64,000 nt of DNA from Quillaja saponaria (lineage: Eukaryota > Streptophyta > Magnoliopsida > Fabales > Quillajaceae). Numbering within the stretch: the stretch's first letter is position 1; each line of letters begins with the position of its first letter. The notes beneath the pieces were generated by a model. The model saw nothing but the letters and a program-made list of their open reading frames with translations. It did no database searches and was not told the origin of the DNA. A program made the position numbers and the translations under genes. Location: assembly GCA_029379385.1 (NCBI GenBank), contig CM055618.1, positions 20,127,071 through 20,191,070 of the forward strand, read 5' to 3'. Below, piece after piece: positions 62,699-64,000 of this stretch.

Positions 62699-64000
62699 CT
62701 ATCCTGAGATATTCTGGCTTTGGGGATCATGGGCACCCCTATTATTTGCAAGGAGCACCTGCAATTGGGAAGGAACAACGGGTGGTGGAATTGATTGTAG
62801 TATTGTAGTTTGATCAGGTTGTGTTGGCTGAATACCGGACGGATGAACTGTCTGCGACCTTGCAGTCTGAACTGATTGTGTTGGCTGAATAATTAACTCT
62901 CTAAGAGCATCAGAATAAGGCCGACCCGATAGACTTCCACGCATTCGTCCAGTAGGTCTCCAACTCTCCTCTGGTAAGCCATCCGTCCTAGAAAGTGATT
63001 GTGCCATTCCTGCAGGAGTCCTAAAACTATCAACATTAAAAGAACCGGGTACCCTGGATGCTTGATTTTGAACTGGCACTGAAGGGGATTGTCTAGCCAT
63101 GTGGGCAGCAGCCATAACTCCAGGATGTTGGCTACTTCCAGAAGTTACCGCATGACCAATGCCAACTTGTGCACCACCTTGCTGAATTTGGGACCGCTGG
63201 AGATGTGAAGCTTGTCTCGTGATGCTTGCAGGCTGAGCTGCTGATTGGGAAGTCCTTGAGTTAAAAGTTTGCTGCAGGTGTGAATTCCGGAAATCAGATA
63301 ATGGCCTGGATAATGTTCTGTATACATTTCGCAACTGACTTGGAACTGGAACAGTAGCAGCAAGTGGAGCCTGATTCTGGGTTTGATGAGAACAAGAAAC
63401 AAATTATCATACGAACGCAGACTAATTAGGAAGTGGAAAACATGCAGAACCCAGAACAGAAAAGAAAGGAAAAAAAAGAAGAAAAAAGAACCAAAGATAA
63501 AGACAATGAAATTCCAAGGGGAGACAAAGTCAGCAGGTGATAGCTCTCAAAAAAAAATAAAAAATGAAACACCTTTTTGCGCTTTCTGAGAAAAGAATAC
63601 CGACCTCAACAAATGAAACTAACCTGTGCCGTTGAATGACGCTGCGATGCTACAGAAGCAATATCTGAAACCTGAAGTGGGTTCATAGGGGGTCTACAGA
63701 AATGCTGCTGCCTCTCTGTATCACTTAATATGGCATCAATACCATCTACAGCAGGCAGGGTGGATATGGAAGAATGAGCAGTGACAGAGGAACTGCTGGA
63801 AGTCAAGGAACTGAAACTAGGTCTTGATCTTTGTTGTGGACCCAGTGCCTGGGACTGTGCTGGGAGAGCTTGAACCGCTACCGGAGTCCTACCTATGTGT
63901 CTTGGTATCAATTGTGACCTTCCATACTCATTGTTGCCAACTGAATTCAAAAAATTGAGCTGTTGTAAATGATAATTATTTGGTGTAGAAAATTGGTTTT
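62699..64000 (-). CDS. PIAL2: E3 SUMO-protein ligase PIAL-type, C-terminal part (5' partial)
   Basis: PIAL proteins extend SUMO chains (E4-type SUMO ligases) in the nucleus. Only the disordered C-terminal region is in the window; the PINIT-like and SP-RING parts lie beyond its right edge. Exons on the minus strand: 64000-63624 (open at the edge) and 63376-62699, joined in frame (HSTAQ to NQAPLAAT). The sequence is rich in Ser, Gln and Pro. The block ESWRPTGRMRGSLSGRPYSD followed by IIQPTQ is the signature I recognise from plant PIAL proteins. Assignment to PIAL2 rather than PIAL1 rests on synteny with DDA1 recalled from Arabidopsis and is tentative. Confidence 0.78.

Overview
This window is nuclear DNA from a eudicot plant. 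Genes are split into many small exons with GT-AG introns, the intergenic DNA is very AT-rich and full of A/T runs, and the proteins belong to plant families: a BELL homeodomain, WRKY, SPIRAL1-like, HIPP, ROH1, plastid IspF and type-1 ACC synthase. The species cannot be named from the sequence alone. Exon models below were built by hand from splice-site consensus, reading frame and family conservation.

Layout. 1-9.4 kb: a BEL1 ovule-identity homeobox gene (+, 5' end outside the window, one homopolymer frameshift) and a DUF604/Fringe-like glycosyltransferase (-). 10.1-12.8 kb: a decayed LINE retrotransposon. 13.3-14.6 kb: a tandem pair of tiny genes (-) for basic peptides of 62 and 59 residues sharing a PLPKRGQIK core. 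15.6-25.6 kb: an NTF2-like protein (+), a small conserved proline-rich-core protein (-), a SPIRAL1-like microtubule protein (+) and a GH28 polygalacturonase-family protein (+). 26.2-28.8 kb: a group-B (MPK4-like) TEY MAP kinase (-). 31.3-36.5 kb: a ROH1/DUF793 protein (+) and an isoprenylated HMA-domain protein (+). 38.4-48.6 kb, all minus: type-1 ACC synthase, plastid IspF (MEP pathway) and DDA1 (CUL4 E3-ligase adaptor). 50.3-57.7 kb: a G-patch protein (+) and SPO11-2 (-), convergent. 60.4-64 kb: a WRKY factor (+) and the 3' part of a PIAL-type SUMO ligase (-, runs off the window).

The genes are not an operon or pathway cluster. Their order nevertheless looks ancestral: from memory, several neighbours here are split in Arabidopsis between one block on chromosome 5 (BEL1, DUF604, NTF2, DDA1, PIAL2) and one on chromosome 1 (ROH1, ISPF, G-patch, SPO11-2), as expected after duplication and reciprocal loss.

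Points most worth a second look: the tandem micropeptide genes at 13.3-14.6 kb, whose conserved reading frames lie opposite a second open frame; the frameshift in BEL1 exon 1; two GC-AG introns; and a WRKY of an unexpected subgroup, without the usual intron inside its WRKY domain, in the slot between SPO11-2 and PIAL. No tRNA, rRNA, CRISPR or intact transposon was found.
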